The notes: a model not told the origin generated them from the sequence alone. DNA of 35,602 bases from Bacteroidota bacterium (GCA_023381535.1 JAMCSN010000290.1:1-35602); one strand, 5' to 3'; positions 9,039 to 17,172 are shown, counted from the stretch's first letter. A program made the numbers and translations.

Positions 9039-9887
9039 CTAAAAAATTAGCGTCCAGAGGAAATAATCGAGGATCAAGATAAGCGCGGAACTGATTACGA
9101 ATGATCTGATTGTTGATGCGCCGACACCTTCTGCACCGCCTTCCGTTCTAAAACCAATGTGACAGCCCAACAATGATGTAACGCCGCCGAAGATCATTCC
9201 TTTAATCAAACCAAAAACAAAATCGCTGATTAAAAAGTATCGGCGCGCGGATTCAAAAAAAACACTGAATGAAACATCGAGGAAAAAATTGGAAATAACA
9301 TACGCACCTGTAATTGCAATCGCATTTGCAAATACAATAAGTATAGGCATCATTAATATAATTGCAAAAAAACGCGGCGTAGCAAGAAAAGAAACCGGAC
9401 TAATTCCCATAGACTCAAGCGCATCGATCTGTTCGGTAACCTTCATCGAACCAAGCTCGGCGGCAATTGAAGCCCCCACTCTTCCGGCAATAATAATCGC
9501 TGTCAGCACCGGACCAAGTTCCGTGATAATCGCTCTGCTTGTTGTTGCGCCAAGAAATGAAAGCGGTGCAATTCCTTTCAGTTGATAAGCCGCCTGCCAC
9601 GACGCTACGGCACCAGTGAAAGTTGCAATAATAAATACCAATGGAATGGAATCAACCCCGATGTGTTCCATCTGGTAAAGCGTGTTTCTTGGATTCTTAA
9701 ATATTTTCGGCGTGGATCTCAAAATTTCCACAAACAGCCGAACAACTTGTCCGAACTCTTCAAAAAAATTAAGAGTTTTTCTGCCGATCAATTGTAAAAT
9801 TCTGCTAATCACTTTCCACATATAATTAATAGTCTGAATCAAAACTAAGAAACTTGTTTCAATTATGAAATTATTTCTTCCGAACAT
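9039..9887 (-). CDS. mlaE: MlaE-family lipid ABC transporter permease
   Basis: A permease of the MlaE/YrbE family that moves phospholipids between the membranes with an MlaF ATPase and MlaD-type MCE protein. Recognisable are the long hydrophobic stretches, GAVASWQAAYQLKG, the conserved core ITELGPVLTAIIIAGRVGAS followed by IAAELGSMKVTEQIDALE, and a final GGAEGVG near the C-terminus. The reading frame gives 282 residues from 9887. An internal ATG at 9824 (MWKVISRI) gives 261, closer to typical family length, and neither has a clear ribosome site. No ATPase or MCE gene is adjacent, so its partners must lie elsewhere. It is divergent from ilvE. Confidence 0.93.
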   Translation of the reverse strand: MFGRNNFIIETSFLVLIQTINYMWKVISRILQLIGRKTLNFFEEFGQVVRLFVEILRSTPKIFKNPRNTLYQMEHIGVDSIPLVFIIATFTGAVASWQAAYQLKGIAPLSFLGATTSRAIITELGPVLTAIIIAGRVGASIAAELGSMKVTEQIDALESMGISPVSFLATPRFFAIILMMPILIVFANAIAITGAYVISNFFLDVSFSVFFESARRYFLISDFVFGLIKGMIFGGVTSLLGCHIGFRTEGGAEGVGASTIRSFVISSALILILDYFLWTLIF

Positions 9888-9987
9888 TGCGGCTAATATT
9901 CAAATTTCTTTTGGCAGGCAAGCACGTTCCTCAATTGGCAATTCCCTACCATTTTTAATATATTTAATTGTAGTTGTTGCTGTTCTA

Positions 9988-10017
9988 CGAAAAACATTTT
10001 CGAGAAAAACTTTTCTC
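9988..10017. repeat. Two abutting small hairpins between mlaE and ilvE
   Basis: CGAAAA-ACA-TTTTCG (9988-10002) is joined directly to GAGAAAA-AC-TTTTCTC (10002-10017). Both are perfect inverted repeats. They lie in the divergent promoter region and could be operator half-sites; nothing shows what binds. Confidence 0.4.
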
Positions 10018-10094
10018 AACTGCACTTTGAACTTAGATTTATCGCATATCGTTATTTAATTATTGATCAGTCTAAACGAACGCATGGTGTAAAA

Positions 10095-11156
10095 ATGAAC
10101 ATCGAAATACTTGAGACCGAAACAAAAGTTAAAATACCTGAAAACCTGGTATTTGGTAAAGTCTATACCGATCATATGTTTGAAGTTGATTACGATGCCA
10201 GTCAAGGTGGATGGTATAATCCGACGATCAAAAGATTAGAAGATTTACAACTTAGCCCCGCCGCGATGGTTTTTCATTACGGTCAGGCAATTTTTGAAGG
10301 ACTAAAAGCTTACAAACAAGATTCCGGAAAAGTTGCGTTATTCAGACCGGAAAAAAATGTTGAGAGATTGAACCGCTCAGCAAAAAGAATGTGCATCCCC
10401 GAAATCGATCCGGAGCTTTTGCTGAAAGCGATTATCGAATTGGTTAGGATCGATCAAGACTGGATTCCAACGAAGCCCGGACACTCGCTTTACATTCGTC
10501 CCGTTGTGTTTGCAACCGAACCTTTACTCGGTGTCCGCTCCTCAGAATATTTTAAATTGATCGTGATGCTAAGTCCGGTTGGTCCATATTATCCTGAAGG
10601 ATTTAAACCGGTGCCGATATTGTGCACCGATAGGTATGTGCGCGCCGTTAGAAAAGGAATCGGCGAAGCTAAGACAGCCGGAAACTACGCAGCAAGTTTG
10701 ATGGCGCAAGCCGAAGCGAAGAAAGAAGGTTTCTCGCAAGTTCTTTGGCTCGATGGAATTGAACAGAAGTACATCGAAGAAGTCGGTGCGATGAATATTT
10801 TCATCCGCTTCAAAGATGAAGTTGCAACGCCGATGCTCACCGGCTCGATTCTTCCCGGCATAACGAGAATGTCTGTAATCCAAATATTGAAAGATTGGGG
10901 CTACAACATTCAGGAAAGAATGATCGATATTCATGAAGTTATGGATGCGCACAAATCCGGCAAGCTCGTTGAAATGTTCGGCAGCGGAACAGCCGCAGTA
11001 ATTGCATCAGTCAGTAAACTGAAATACAATAACACCACGGTTGCATTCGATGAGAACAAACCGGGCGAACTTGCGTTGGCGCTTTACGAAGAATTAACCG
11101 CCATCCAGTACGGACGGAAAGAAGATAAACACAATTGGATGACGTACCTCGATTAG
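10095..11156 (+). CDS. ilvE: Branched-chain amino acid aminotransferase
   Basis: A 353-residue fold-type IV aminotransferase of the BCAT-II type, about the usual length. It catalyses the last step in valine, leucine and isoleucine synthesis and the first in their breakdown. Visible features include HYGQAIFEGLKAY (61-73), the PLP lysine K193 in GEAKTAGNYAAS, YIEEVGAMN (226-234), LTGSILPGITR and the phosphate-binding GSGTAAVI. Start ATG 10095. It is monocistronic and ends in an intrinsic terminator at 11183-11214. It is divergent from mlaE across a 207-base gap. Confidence 0.97.
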   Translation: MNIEILETETKVKIPENLVFGKVYTDHMFEVDYDASQGGWYNPTIKRLEDLQLSPAAMVFHYGQAIFEGLKAYKQDSGKVALFRPEKNVERLNRSAKRMCIPEIDPELLLKAIIELVRIDQDWIPTKPGHSLYIRPVVFATEPLLGVRSSEYFKLIVMLSPVGPYYPEGFKPVPILCTDRYVRAVRKGIGEAKTAGNYAASLMAQAEAKKEGFSQVLWLDGIEQKYIEEVGAMNIFIRFKDEVATPMLTGSILPGITRMSVIQILKDWGYNIQERMIDIHEVMDAHKSGKLVEMFGSGTAAVIASVSKLKYNNTTVAFDENKPGELALALYEELTAIQYGRKEDKHNWMTYLD

Positions 11157-11182
11157 ATATTTCTGCTGAAGCTTTAAAACGA

Positions 11183-11214
11183 AAGCCGTCTCAAAATTTT
11201 GGGACGGCTTTTTT
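11183..11214 (+). terminator. Intrinsic terminator after ilvE
   Basis: AAGCCGTC (11183-11190) pairs with GACGGCTT (11203-11210). The stem extends inward through one T-G wobble, a C-G pair and an AAAATTTT centre, and is followed by six Ts (11209-11214). It lies 26 bases after the ilvE stop and separates ilvE from lexA. Confidence 0.92.
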
Positions 11215-11342
11215 ATAGGAATGGTTTTGTTAAGCTTCAGCATGCAAAGCGATTTTGTTTCCTTCCGTTACCAGTTGAATTAGTTCCGAAAAAGAAGACG
11301 TTACATTCTCCAACAAAAAGTTTATTTTCTCAAAAATTTCCC

Positions 11343-11383
11343 TTGACAAGTGTTCTTTTGTTCACTAATTTTTAGGTGAACAA
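11343..11383 (+). promoter_or_regulatory. lexA promoter with candidate LexA operator
   Basis: TTGACA (11343-11348), a 17-base spacer and TAATTT (11366-11371) make a good sigma-70-like promoter. The perfect inverted repeat TTGTTCAC (11358-11365) / GTGAACAA (11376-11383), spacer 10, straddles the -10. A further GTTC lies at 11352-11355, inside the spacer. A dyad covering a lexA promoter is what autoregulation predicts. It does not match the CGAAC-type or CTGT-N8-ACAG boxes. An AAAGGGA ribosome site follows. Confidence 0.72.
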
Positions 11384-11395
11384 AGGGACACTATA

Positions 11396-12031
11396 ATGAA
11401 AAGCGAATTAACCGAACGTCAGCAAGAAATTCTGGATTTCATCCAGCAGTTTATCGCTGCAAAAGGATTTCCACCTTCCTTCCGTGAAATCGGAAAACAA
11501 TTCGGTATTGCCAGCACATTTGGAGTGAAGCGCCACATTGACGCACTTGTTAAGAAAGGATATCTTTCCAACGAAAGCAAAACCAGCAGAACACTTGCGG
11601 TCTTGGGCGAGACTGTCAACAAATCAAAACATCTCATCGATAATCTAATTGAACTGCCGATTGTAGGTAGAGTAGCAGCCGGTCAGCCGGTTTTGGCAGA
11701 AGAAAATATTGAGAGCAGCTTTATGGTTGATCCAAATATGCTTAACAACAAGAACAACTGTTTTGGATTGAAAGTCCGCGGCGACAGCATGATCAATGCC
11801 GGGATTTTTGAAGACGATCTCGTGATCATTTCGCCGCAGAAAGATGTTTCCAACGGCGACATTGTTGTTGCACTTTTGAGAGACGAAGCAACGATGAAAC
11901 GTTTCTTCAGAAAAGAAAACAAAGTGATGCTTGTTCCCGAAAACGAAAAATATTCTCCGATTGAAGTTGAAAACTTGGAAGAATTTTCGATCGTTGGAAA
12001 AGTCGTCGGCGTATTTAGAACCTACAATTAA
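11396..12031 (+). CDS. lexA: LexA SOS repressor
   Basis: A 211-residue complete LexA. The N-terminal winged helix (1-65; LTERQQEILDFIQQFI and PPSFREIGKQFGIAS) binds SOS operators. The C-terminal S24 peptidase domain has the autocleavage site A95-G96 (RVAAGQPV), catalytic S131 in GDSMINAGI and K168 in ATMKRFF. DNA damage would activate RecA and trigger self-cleavage. Start ATG 11396. Two small genes follow 10 and 8 bases apart, so SOS induction should also raise them. Confidence 0.97.
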   Translation: MKSELTERQQEILDFIQQFIAAKGFPPSFREIGKQFGIASTFGVKRHIDALVKKGYLSNESKTSRTLAVLGETVNKSKHLIDNLIELPIVGRVAAGQPVLAEENIESSFMVDPNMLNNKNNCFGLKVRGDSMINAGIFEDDLVIISPQKDVSNGDIVVALLRDEATMKRFFRKENKVMLVPENEKYSPIEVENLEEFSIVGKVVGVFRTYN

Positions 12032-12041
12032 GGGAGAAAAA

Positions 12042-12290
12042 ATGAAATCGATATTATTCACATCGGCTATCATAAATAGAAATAGAGTAAAATTTTTGTA
12101 TGGTTTTAGTGAGATAGTTTTGGAACCTTACCACATGAACAGAAATAAAAGTGGTAAGAAAGTTTTGTTTGGCAGAATTATCGGTTCAAGCGAAATTAAA
12201 ATGTATGAGTTTGAAAAAATGTGCAATATAAGAGTATTGCCGAAGGAAAGATTTTCTCCGATGATACCGATAATTCCGAGATTTAATTAG
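12042..12290 (+). CDS. Small WYL-like protein in the lexA operon
   Basis: An 82-residue protein. The ATG at 12042 follows AGGGAG, 10 bases after the lexA stop. A longer in-frame opening from 11931 would run 100 bases into lexA and is not used. The protein has the rhythm of a minimal WYL-type ligand-binding barrel: a leading helix with INRNRVKFLYG, then EIVLEPYH, GKKVLFGRIIG, EIKMYEFEKMCNIRVL and FSPMIP. It has no DNA-binding domain. WYL domains in other systems bind ligands or nucleic acid and regulate DNA repair or defence. Resemblance is by pattern only, so the function is unknown. Confidence 0.72.
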   Translation: MKSILFTSAIINRNRVKFLYGFSEIVLEPYHMNRNKSGKKVLFGRIIGSSEIKMYEFEKMCNIRVLPKERFSPMIPIIPRFN

Positions 12291-12298
12291 GAAAGAAA

Positions 12299-12688
12299 AT
12301 GGCTCCGAAATCCAAACGGGAAAAAGTTGATCTTCTGATCGACCATTTGTGGCAGCACGGCTACCTAACATTAAGCCGCAAGTACGGCAAGTTTTTACCA
12401 AGCCCGCCGCCGATGGGAGAGTACGAGGTTGACGCCGTAGCTAAATACAAAAAGAAAATTGCTATCGGTTTAACCGTTTCGGAAGAAGAATTGAACGACC
12501 CGAATTTTTTGTCGAAGCTAGATTTTCTTGTTCACTACAATTCCAAATTTCCGAAGAACCGCTTCACACTTTTTCTCGGTGTGCCCTATAATGCCGTGGT
12601 TAAGTCGTCCCTTCTCATTTCTTCTTTGCCGGAAGAAATTCAAAATCACATCAAGATAGTAACCTTGCCGGAATCCGATTCGAGATAA
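12299..12688 (+). CDS. Uncharacterised protein, third gene of the lexA operon
   Basis: A 129-residue soluble protein. The ATG at 12299 is preceded by GGAAAG and sits 8 bases after the previous stop. It has no signal peptide or membrane helix. The N-terminus (REKVDLLIDHLWQHGYLTLS) looks helical, perhaps winged-helix-like. Residues 40-60 (GEYEVDAVAKYKKKIAIGLT) recall the acidic core of PD-(D/E)XK nuclease folds, a strand with E43 and D45 followed by a second strand, but the E-x-K motif is absent (IGLT instead). The C-terminal half alternates strands and helices (RFTLFLGVP). A degenerate or binding-only nuclease-like fold is possible. I do not recognise the family. Confidence 0.75.
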   Translation: MAPKSKREKVDLLIDHLWQHGYLTLSRKYGKFLPSPPPMGEYEVDAVAKYKKKIAIGLTVSEEELNDPNFLSKLDFLVHYNSKFPKNRFTLFLGVPYNAVVKSSLLISSLPEEIQNHIKIVTLPESDSR

Positions 12689-12721
12689 TAATTCCAGATA
12701 TTATCCGTACATTTGTTTACC

Positions 12722-12750
12722 TTGACATTTAACCACTTGAAAACTATTTT
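12722..12750 (+). promoter_or_regulatory. Promoter of the envelope operon
   Basis: TTGACA (12722-12727), 17 bases, then TATTTT (12745-12750). It lies in the 94-base gap between the lexA mini-operon and uppS, about 32 bases before the start codon. This is the best promoter candidate for the run of genes to 33623. Confidence 0.65.
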
Positions 12751-12782
12751 TTCGAGCTCATTTTTGAGGGTGGAAAACAAGA

Positions 12783-13610
12783 TTGGCACATAAGATTAGC
12801 ACGGCTGACAAAAAACGAATTGAGGAAGTCAAAGCCAAAGGAAACATCCCTCACCACATCGCAATAATTATGGATGGCAACGGGAGATGGGCAAAGAAGC
12901 GCAGTCTTCCCAGAGTAGCCGGTCACCGCAAGGGCGTGGAAACGGTTCGTGAAATAGTTGAAGTTTGCGTAAATCTTGGTGTGAAAATTTTAACTCTCTA
13001 CACTTTTTCTACAGAGAATTGGAAGCGTCCGCAGGATGAAGTCTCCACATTGATGCGGCTAATCGTGAAGAGTTTGCAGAACGAAACCGACGAACTGAAT
13101 TCGAATAATGTTAGATTAACAACCATCGGTGACACGGGTTCACTTCCAAACATTGTGCAGGATGAATTGTACTCAGCGTTAAAGAAGACCGCGCACAATG
13201 ATAAAATGACATTGAATCTTGCTTTAAGTTACAGCGGAAGATGGGAACTTGTTGAAGCAGTTAAAGATATAACAAAACAAGTTATCACGGGCAAATTGAA
13301 TCCGGACGAGATCTGTGAAGAAGTTATCTCCAAGAATTTAACTACTGCAAATATGCCCGATCCGGATTTACTTATAAGAAGCAGCGGTGAGTTCAGAGTA
13401 AGCAACTTTTTATTATGGCAAATTGCCTATTCGGAAATTTTTGTTTCAGATGTTTTGTGGCCGGATTTCAAATGCAAAAATTTATTGGAAGCTATTGAGG
13501 ATTATCAAAAAAGGGAAAGAAGATTCGGACAAGTTAGTGAACAATTATCCAGCAACTACAAAAATACTCGGAATGCTAAAACACACTCTAAGAAATTGGC
13601 TAAAGTTTAG
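12783..13610 (+). CDS. uppS: Undecaprenyl diphosphate synthase (isoprenyl transferase)
   Basis: A 275-residue cis-prenyltransferase that adds isopentenyl units to farnesyl diphosphate, giving the C55 lipid carrier for peptidoglycan, LPS O-units and other glycans. It shows the Mg-binding D31 in HIAIIMDGNGRWAKKR, GHRKGVE (48-54), TLYTFSTENWKRP, RSSGEFRVSNFLLWQ and YSEIFVSDVLWPDF. The start is TTG at 12783, with AGGGTGG upstream and no better ATG before the motif. The 3' end overlaps bamA by 38 bases. Confidence 0.96.
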   Translation: MAHKISTADKKRIEEVKAKGNIPHHIAIIMDGNGRWAKKRSLPRVAGHRKGVETVREIVEVCVNLGVKILTLYTFSTENWKRPQDEVSTLMRLIVKSLQNETDELNSNNVRLTTIGDTGSLPNIVQDELYSALKKTAHNDKMTLNLALSYSGRWELVEAVKDITKQVITGKLNPDEICEEVISKNLTTANMPDPDLLIRSSGEFRVSNFLLWQIAYSEIFVSDVLWPDFKCKNLLEAIEDYQKRERRFGQVSEQLSSNYKNTRNAKTHSKKLAKV

Positions 13611-16077
13611 TCTCATCATATTTTTTATTTCATTCACCGGTGTTCTTGCACAAGCTCAGAAGGTGAACTACAAGATTTTAGGTTTGTCAGTCGTAGGAAA
13701 TAAAACTGCCGATGCATCGACTATCATTGCAAACTCGGGATTGAAAGTGGGCGATGAAATTTCCATACCCGGCGATCAGACCAATACTGCAATAAAGCAT
13801 CTTTGGAACCTCGGAATTTTTCAAGACATCGAATTGATCATCGAAAAGAAAATTCAGGACGGAATTTTTCTTCAAATCAAAGTGACTGAATATCCCCGCT
13901 TGGAAAAAATCATCTTCCGCGGGAACAATGAGATCAAAGAAGACGACTTGATGAAAAAGGTAAACATCGTCCGCGGTCAAACTCTGAAACCGCAAGACCT
14001 TGTACACATCGCAGACAAGATCAAATCTCAATACAACGACGAAGGTTATCTTAACGCCGAGATAAATTACGGTTACTATAATTTCTTTCAGGCAGATACG
14101 AACAAGAACGAAATAAAAGTAATCTGGCGCAACGAAAAAGATTTATCCAAAGAATACACCACAACGTACGAGCTGGATCAATCTGTTTCCATCAATTCAA
14201 TACCAAGACTAAAAGAAAGAACGCTGGTAATCTTCGACATCAATGAAGGTGAAGAAGTAACGATCAGAAATATTATTTTTCACGGCAACAAAGCTTATAA
14301 TGACGATAAACTCAAAGGCGAGTTTGACGACACTAAAGAATCTAAATGGTGGAAGTTCTGGTCGTCACCGAAATTCAAACGTGACAAATTCGAAAAGGAT
14401 AAAGAGCTTTTAATAAAGTTCTACAGAAAAAACGGTTATAGAGATTTCGGAATTCTCAGCGACAGTCTCGTTTTCACACCCGATAAAAAGCATGTTGATG
14501 TTGTAGTGAACGTTTACGAAGGCAATCAATACAAAGTGAGAAATATTGTTTGGGAAGGCAACACGGTTTATCCGTCTGAAGCATTGAACCAGCGACTCGA
14601 TTTCAAAAAGGGCGATGTTTACGATTACGAAAAGTTTAACCAGAATTTACACTACAACGAAAAGCAATCCGATGTTTCATCATTGTACCAGGATAACGGA
14701 TACCTAGCGTTTCAGCTTGATGCAAAGGAAGAAAAAGTCGCACCGGATTCTATGGATATCATGATTAAAGTAACCGAAGGAAACCGTTTCAAAGTAGGCA
14801 AGGTAGATATCACCGGAAACGAAAAAACTATGGACAAAGTTATCCGCCGCGAACTATATACGATTCCGGGCAGCTACTTCAGCCGTAGTTTTATTTTAAG
14901 AAGCATTCAGCAGCTTGCTAATCTTCAGTACTTCAATGTTGAGAATTTATACAAAAGCGGAATTGATTACAGACCGGCTAACGATAGTACGGTCAATATT
15001 GCCTACAAAGTCGAAGAAAAATCCAGCGACTATCTCAATGCATCGGTTGGTTACAGCGGTGCTTTTGGATTCAGCGGCGCAATCGGTTTTACACTAACAA
15101 ATTTCTCGCTTGCTCACCCGTTTCAAATGGGCGGCGGACAAATTCTGAATTTCAACTGGCAGTTTGGAGTCGGAAATTTTTATAGAACGTTCTCGCTCGG
15201 ATTTACAGAACCGTGGTACAATGATACGCCGACTTCGGTCGGATTCGATTTGTTTGACACACGCCAGCGTTATGTTTACGATCTGCAGCAATCCGGTATC
15301 ACTCTAAGAGTCGGCAGAAGATTAACCTGGCCGGATGATTTCTTCTACGTTCAGGGTATGCTGCGTTTTCAATATAACAACGTAATCGACGGCGCCGGAT
15401 TTTATCCGTCCGGTCTCACCCGTCAATACACACTCGGTACAACAATAACCAGAACCGATATCGATAATCCTATATTCCCTGCCCGCGGTTCAAAAATAAT
15501 GTTGAGCGGTGAATTATCGGGCGGACCGTTTTTGCCAGGCAACTTGAATTATTATAAGATAGATTTCAAAACAGAATGGTATAAATCTTTATTTAATTCA
15601 AATAGATTTGTACTTTACACTTCATCGGAACTGGGTTATATTGGAGAGTTGAAAGAAGGAACGCGGTTAAAAATTAACCCGTTCGAGTTCTTTTATATGG
15701 GCGGTACTGGGTTAATAATTGCCACAACTCCATTGCGCGGCTACGAAGATAGAAGTTTAGGATTACGGGATGTAGCCACCGGAAACGTAATTGGAAGCAG
15801 CGTGATGGCAAAATTCACAACCGAGTTTAGAGTTGCATTGGCAATGGAACCGATTCCGATTTATCTGCTTGCTTTTGCAGAAGCCGGAAACGTTTATTAT
15901 GACATTGCTCATACAAACTTGTTCGATCTGAAACGTTCTGTTGGCGTCGGCGCCAGAATTTTATTAAACCCGATAGGATTAATAGGTTTCGATTACGGAT
16001 ACGGCTTCGACAGAAAGAGTGTTGACGGTAAGGATCCGCAATGGATGTTCCATTTCCAATTTGGAAAAGGTTTTTAA
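13573..16077 (+). CDS. bamA: BamA outer-membrane protein assembly factor
   Basis: An 834-residue Omp85 protein that inserts beta-barrel proteins into the outer membrane. It has an N-terminal signal peptide (FSLIIFFISFTGVLAQA, cut near residue 28), five POTRA-like repeats to about residue 470 (recurring G-N-x-x motifs such as FRGNNEI and WEGNTVYP), and a 16-stranded-type surface-antigen barrel from ~485. The barrel contains GFTEPW and GGTGLI-like landmarks and ends in an aromatic residue (FQFGKGF). The ATG at 13573 was chosen because it begins exactly at the signal peptide. The frame is open further up but overlaps uppS. It is followed by two periplasmic chaperone genes, a classic arrangement. 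Confidence 0.95.
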   Translation: MLKHTLRNWLKFSLIIFFISFTGVLAQAQKVNYKILGLSVVGNKTADASTIIANSGLKVGDEISIPGDQTNTAIKHLWNLGIFQDIELIIEKKIQDGIFLQIKVTEYPRLEKIIFRGNNEIKEDDLMKKVNIVRGQTLKPQDLVHIADKIKSQYNDEGYLNAEINYGYYNFFQADTNKNEIKVIWRNEKDLSKEYTTTYELDQSVSINSIPRLKERTLVIFDINEGEEVTIRNIIFHGNKAYNDDKLKGEFDDTKESKWWKFWSSPKFKRDKFEKDKELLIKFYRKNGYRDFGILSDSLVFTPDKKHVDVVVNVYEGNQYKVRNIVWEGNTVYPSEALNQRLDFKKGDVYDYEKFNQNLHYNEKQSDVSSLYQDNGYLAFQLDAKEEKVAPDSMDIMIKVTEGNRFKVGKVDITGNEKTMDKVIRRELYTIPGSYFSRSFILRSIQQLANLQYFNVENLYKSGIDYRPANDSTVNIAYKVEEKSSDYLNASVGYSGAFGFSGAIGFTLTNFSLAHPFQMGGGQILNFNWQFGVGNFYRTFSLGFTEPWYNDTPTSVGFDLFDTRQRYVYDLQQSGITLRVGRRLTWPDDFFYVQGMLRFQYNNVIDGAGFYPSGLTRQYTLGTTITRTDIDNPIFPARGSKIMLSGELSGGPFLPGNLNYYKIDFKTEWYKSLFNSNRFVLYTSSELGYIGELKEGTRLKINPFEFFYMGGTGLIIATTPLRGYEDRSLGLRDVATGNVIGSSVMAKFTTEFRVALAMEPIPIYLLAFAEAGNVYYDIAHTNLFDLKRSVGVGARILLNPIGLIGFDYGYGFDRKSVDGKDPQWMFHFQFGKGF

Positions 16078-16099
16078 CTATCATTAAACAGAGGTAAAC

Positions 16100-16633
16100 G
16101 TGAAAAGAGTCACATTATTTGCATTGATTATTTTTTCAACAACAGCTTTATTTGCTCAGACAGCACAAGCTCCATTAAAAATAGGTTACGTTGATTCCGA
16201 AGTTATTCTTGCTCAATATCCGGAAGCTATAAAAGCAAAAAGCGATCTAGACGGACTTGTTGCAAAGTGGAAAAAAGAAGTTGACAGCATTACAACCAAT
16301 CTTCAAAAATCATATGCCGACTATCAGAAACAGTCACAAACAATGAAGCCGGATCAGCTTCAAAAATTGCAGCAGAGCATTGTTGAAAAAGAACAAAAAC
16401 TTCAGCAGTACAAAGATCAAAAATTTTCTCAGCCGAACGGCGAGTATTTTGTTAAACAAGATCAGTTAATGAAACCGGTGAAGGAAAAAATCTTCAAGGC
16501 AATCGATGAAGTTTCGAAAGAAGAAGCCATGCAGTTCGTTTTCGATAAAGCCGGAGAAGTTGTTCTTCTTCATGCAGATCCTCAGTTCGATATTACATAC
16601 AAAGTTTTGGATCGTCTGAAAAGAGGTAAATAA
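16100..16633 (+). CDS. Skp/OmpH-family periplasmic chaperone (first copy)
   Basis: A 177-residue OmpH/Skp family protein. A signal peptide (VTLFALIIFSTTALFAQ) is followed by IGYVDSEVILAQYPE, a typical family N-terminus. A long coiled-coil hairpin rich in K, Q and E forms the tentacle, and FVFDKAGEVVLLHADP is the returning body strand. It would hold unfolded outer-membrane proteins on the way to BamA. The start is GTG at 16100, preceded by AGAGGT at 5 bases. It lies 22 bases after bamA. Confidence 0.93.
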   Translation: MKRVTLFALIIFSTTALFAQTAQAPLKIGYVDSEVILAQYPEAIKAKSDLDGLVAKWKKEVDSITTNLQKSYADYQKQSQTMKPDQLQKLQQSIVEKEQKLQQYKDQKFSQPNGEYFVKQDQLMKPVKEKIFKAIDEVSKEEAMQFVFDKAGEVVLLHADPQFDITYKVLDRLKRGK

Positions 16634-16653
16634 TCATTACCGGAAAATAGACT

Positions 16654-17166
16654 ATGAAAAAAATCGGTTTAGTACTACCAATCCTTCTAATGATTCTTGC
16701 GCCTTCATTACAGGCGCAGCCGAAAATCGGTTACGTTGATAGCGATGCTATCATGAAACAGCTTCCCGATTATCAGGATACGCAAAAGAAACTCGACGCC
16801 ATTATAAAAGAATGGCAGGAAGAGCTTTCAAAAATGGAACGGGATTGGAAAACAAAATACGACGATTACGACAAACGCAAACTTATTCTCAGCGAACAGA
16901 AACGCGTTGATACAGAAAAAGAATTGGTTCAGATGGAAAACCAAATCTCGAAATACCGGCAGGATAAGTTCGGCGTTAAAGGAGAATTATTTCAAAAACA
17001 AGAAGATTTAATGAAGCCGCTTCAAAACCGAATCTTCACCGCAATTCAAGAAGTTGCAAAAGACGGAGATTATGACTTTATTTTCGATAGAAGTGGCAAC
17101 ATTCTTTTTCTTTACGCCAAAGAGCAGTACGACGTAACGAATCTTGTTTTAGAAAAACTTAAATGA
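16654..17166 (+). CDS. Skp/OmpH-family periplasmic chaperone (second copy)
   Basis: A 170-residue paralogue of the previous gene, 20 bases downstream. Signal peptide MKKIGLVLPILLMILAPSLQ is followed by KIGYVDSDAIMKQLPDYQDT, a charged coiled coil and YDFIFDRSGNILFLYAKE. The two copies align along their length but have clearly diverged, so the duplication is old. Two chaperones may form mixed trimers or serve different clients; that is inference. lpxD follows after 6 bases. Confidence 0.93.
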   Translation: MKKIGLVLPILLMILAPSLQAQPKIGYVDSDAIMKQLPDYQDTQKKLDAIIKEWQEELSKMERDWKTKYDDYDKRKLILSEQKRVDTEKELVQMENQISKYRQDKFGVKGELFQKQEDLMKPLQNRIFTAIQEVAKDGDYDFIFDRSGNILFLYAKEQYDVTNLVLEKLK

Positions 17167-17172
17167 GAGATT

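Noticed and set aside
11931..12041. A longer start for the small gene after lexA
   Set aside because: The extension overlaps lexA by 100 bases, while the ATG at 12042 has an AGGGAG site and matches the compact domain.
12299..12688. Calling the 129-residue protein a PD-(D/E)XK nuclease
   Set aside because: An acidic E-x-D stretch is followed by a strand, but the E-x-K catalytic motif is absent, so a nuclease call is not supported.
13423..13572. A start for bamA upstream of 13573
   Set aside because: It would add 50 residues out of frame with uppS, in front of an obvious signal peptide. The ATG at 13573 begins exactly at the signal peptide.
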